Shown: one piece after another, positions 40,901-42,583 of the stretch | How the letters are laid out: the number at the start of each line of letters is the position of its first letter | Numbering within the stretch: the stretch's first letter is position 1 | Translations under genes and position numbers: made by a program | Notes under the pieces: model-generated | Databases searched by the model: none | What the model saw: only the letters and a program-made list of their open reading frames with translations | What the model was told of the DNA's origin: nothing | Assembly: GCA_030141605.1 (NCBI GenBank) | Contig: JAQGDQ010000373.1 | Location: 124,001 to 188,000, forward strand | Length of the DNA stretch: 64,000 nt | Direction of reading: 5' to 3' | Source: Tubiluchus corallicola | Taxonomy: Eukaryota; Priapulida; Priapulimorpha; Priapulimorphida; Tubiluchidae

Positions 40901-42551
40901 TGACGACAGCAGTAGTCTGTTGAAACGTTTGGCATGATTGAACTTTGTAAAAGTAAAAGTTTTAATAAAGTTGTGTTTTTCTAAACATAAATGTTTTTTA
41001 AGTGCCTGTACTAAAAAAATCAGAATTGAATTAAAAAATTATGTTTGAAAGGCCAAAAAATCAGTAGGCCTCTCATTTTTCATACGAGTTAAACCACACG
41101 ATTGGCATATGCACAGTATGCGACAAAAAACATGATGCAGATGAAACAGTTCACTGCAAATGTCTCCCAGGAGGTAAACAGATACAAAGACGTCCTTGAT
41201 AATCCTTCAGCAGTGTTTTGTTAGCCTTCCAAAACACAGCAGGATGATACGTCTTCATCAAAGGCAGAAAAAACCGAATCTTGCCGGCTATTTGCATAAA
41301 AATGACACGCCATCTTTATGAGTGGGAATCATCTATTTTCGCTACAACTCCTTTAATGATTTATAGCCTGTTTTAATTTCACAGAATCAATGTTTGAAGT
41401 CATAACTCATTCTAGGATTTATAGATTGTAGAGACGTAGCTTGAAGCTATGTTAAAGGTAACCGTAGAGCCATTTTTGGCAGAGCAGGCACAGTGTCCGG
41501 CTGGCAACGACACTTATTTGCCACTACAGTGGTGCTTGGTTCAAACCACACCTAGGTTGAAGTTTTTTTCGAGTCGTTTACAACTCGAGCAAAACTTTCT
41601 TACAGCCTTCCTAGACCTACTTAGGCACTTGGTGGCCACTACAGAGGTTGATAGTTCAAACCACACTTAGGCAGAAGTTTTTCGAGCCATTTACAATTTG
41701 AGTAAAACCTTTTGGCAGCTTTCCTAGATTCACTTAGCCTTAATTGAGTACCTTATCACATACTGTGGTAAAAAAGACAAGCACGTCTGCCTTCATGTCT
41801 TGAGGCTCTGTAATGCTACAACCATCAGGGGCACGGAACCATTCATTTTTTCTTCTTCTATATGGGAAAAATGAATAACTTTCTGAAGATGGAATAAGAA
41901 CCGGGGGAATTAAGAAGGGTTTACAATCTTTGAATTGCTCAAAAGTGACCAATAAGAGGTTTTAGCTTTGGAGCCAAAGGTCTGCATGACGTCAAGACGT
42001 GGATTGTTTCAATAAGCCATTAAACTTATTGCAAAAGAACAGACAGACAACATTCACGTTCTTGCGTAAGTGAACTGAAACGTGAGAGACAAAGAGGACA
42101 AAAGAACCACTGGAATAAGGTGAAATGTTCAAGTAAGAGAAAAGTGAATCGATGAATCTTCTCAAAATCTGTGCGTCCACCAATAAAAGAGACGACATCA
42201 AAACTCTGGAAAACCTGAGCACTCAACCTCAAAGAAAGCACCCTCGTCAAAGAGGCGCCCCGCAACAGTTACGCAATAACCTCAAATTTCAACGAGGAAA
42301 AATTAGGAGAAAGTTTTCCTGAGTTCCTGATGCAATTTAATGGCCGCAATAAAATAGTCGTTAGTTTGGACTTGAGCCTCGTCTGGAGTGATCGGGAAAT
42401 GAATTACGAGATTGTATAGGAACGGTGAAGTAAACATACGGACCGTGTGTTGATTCAGCTAATTGATTGATTTTATTAGATTTGCTGCTAATAGAATTTC
42501 ATTTCGTGTTGAAATTGATTTCATTGTCAACCTGTTAACAAAGAAGAAACA

Positions 42552-42583
<32 letters not shown>

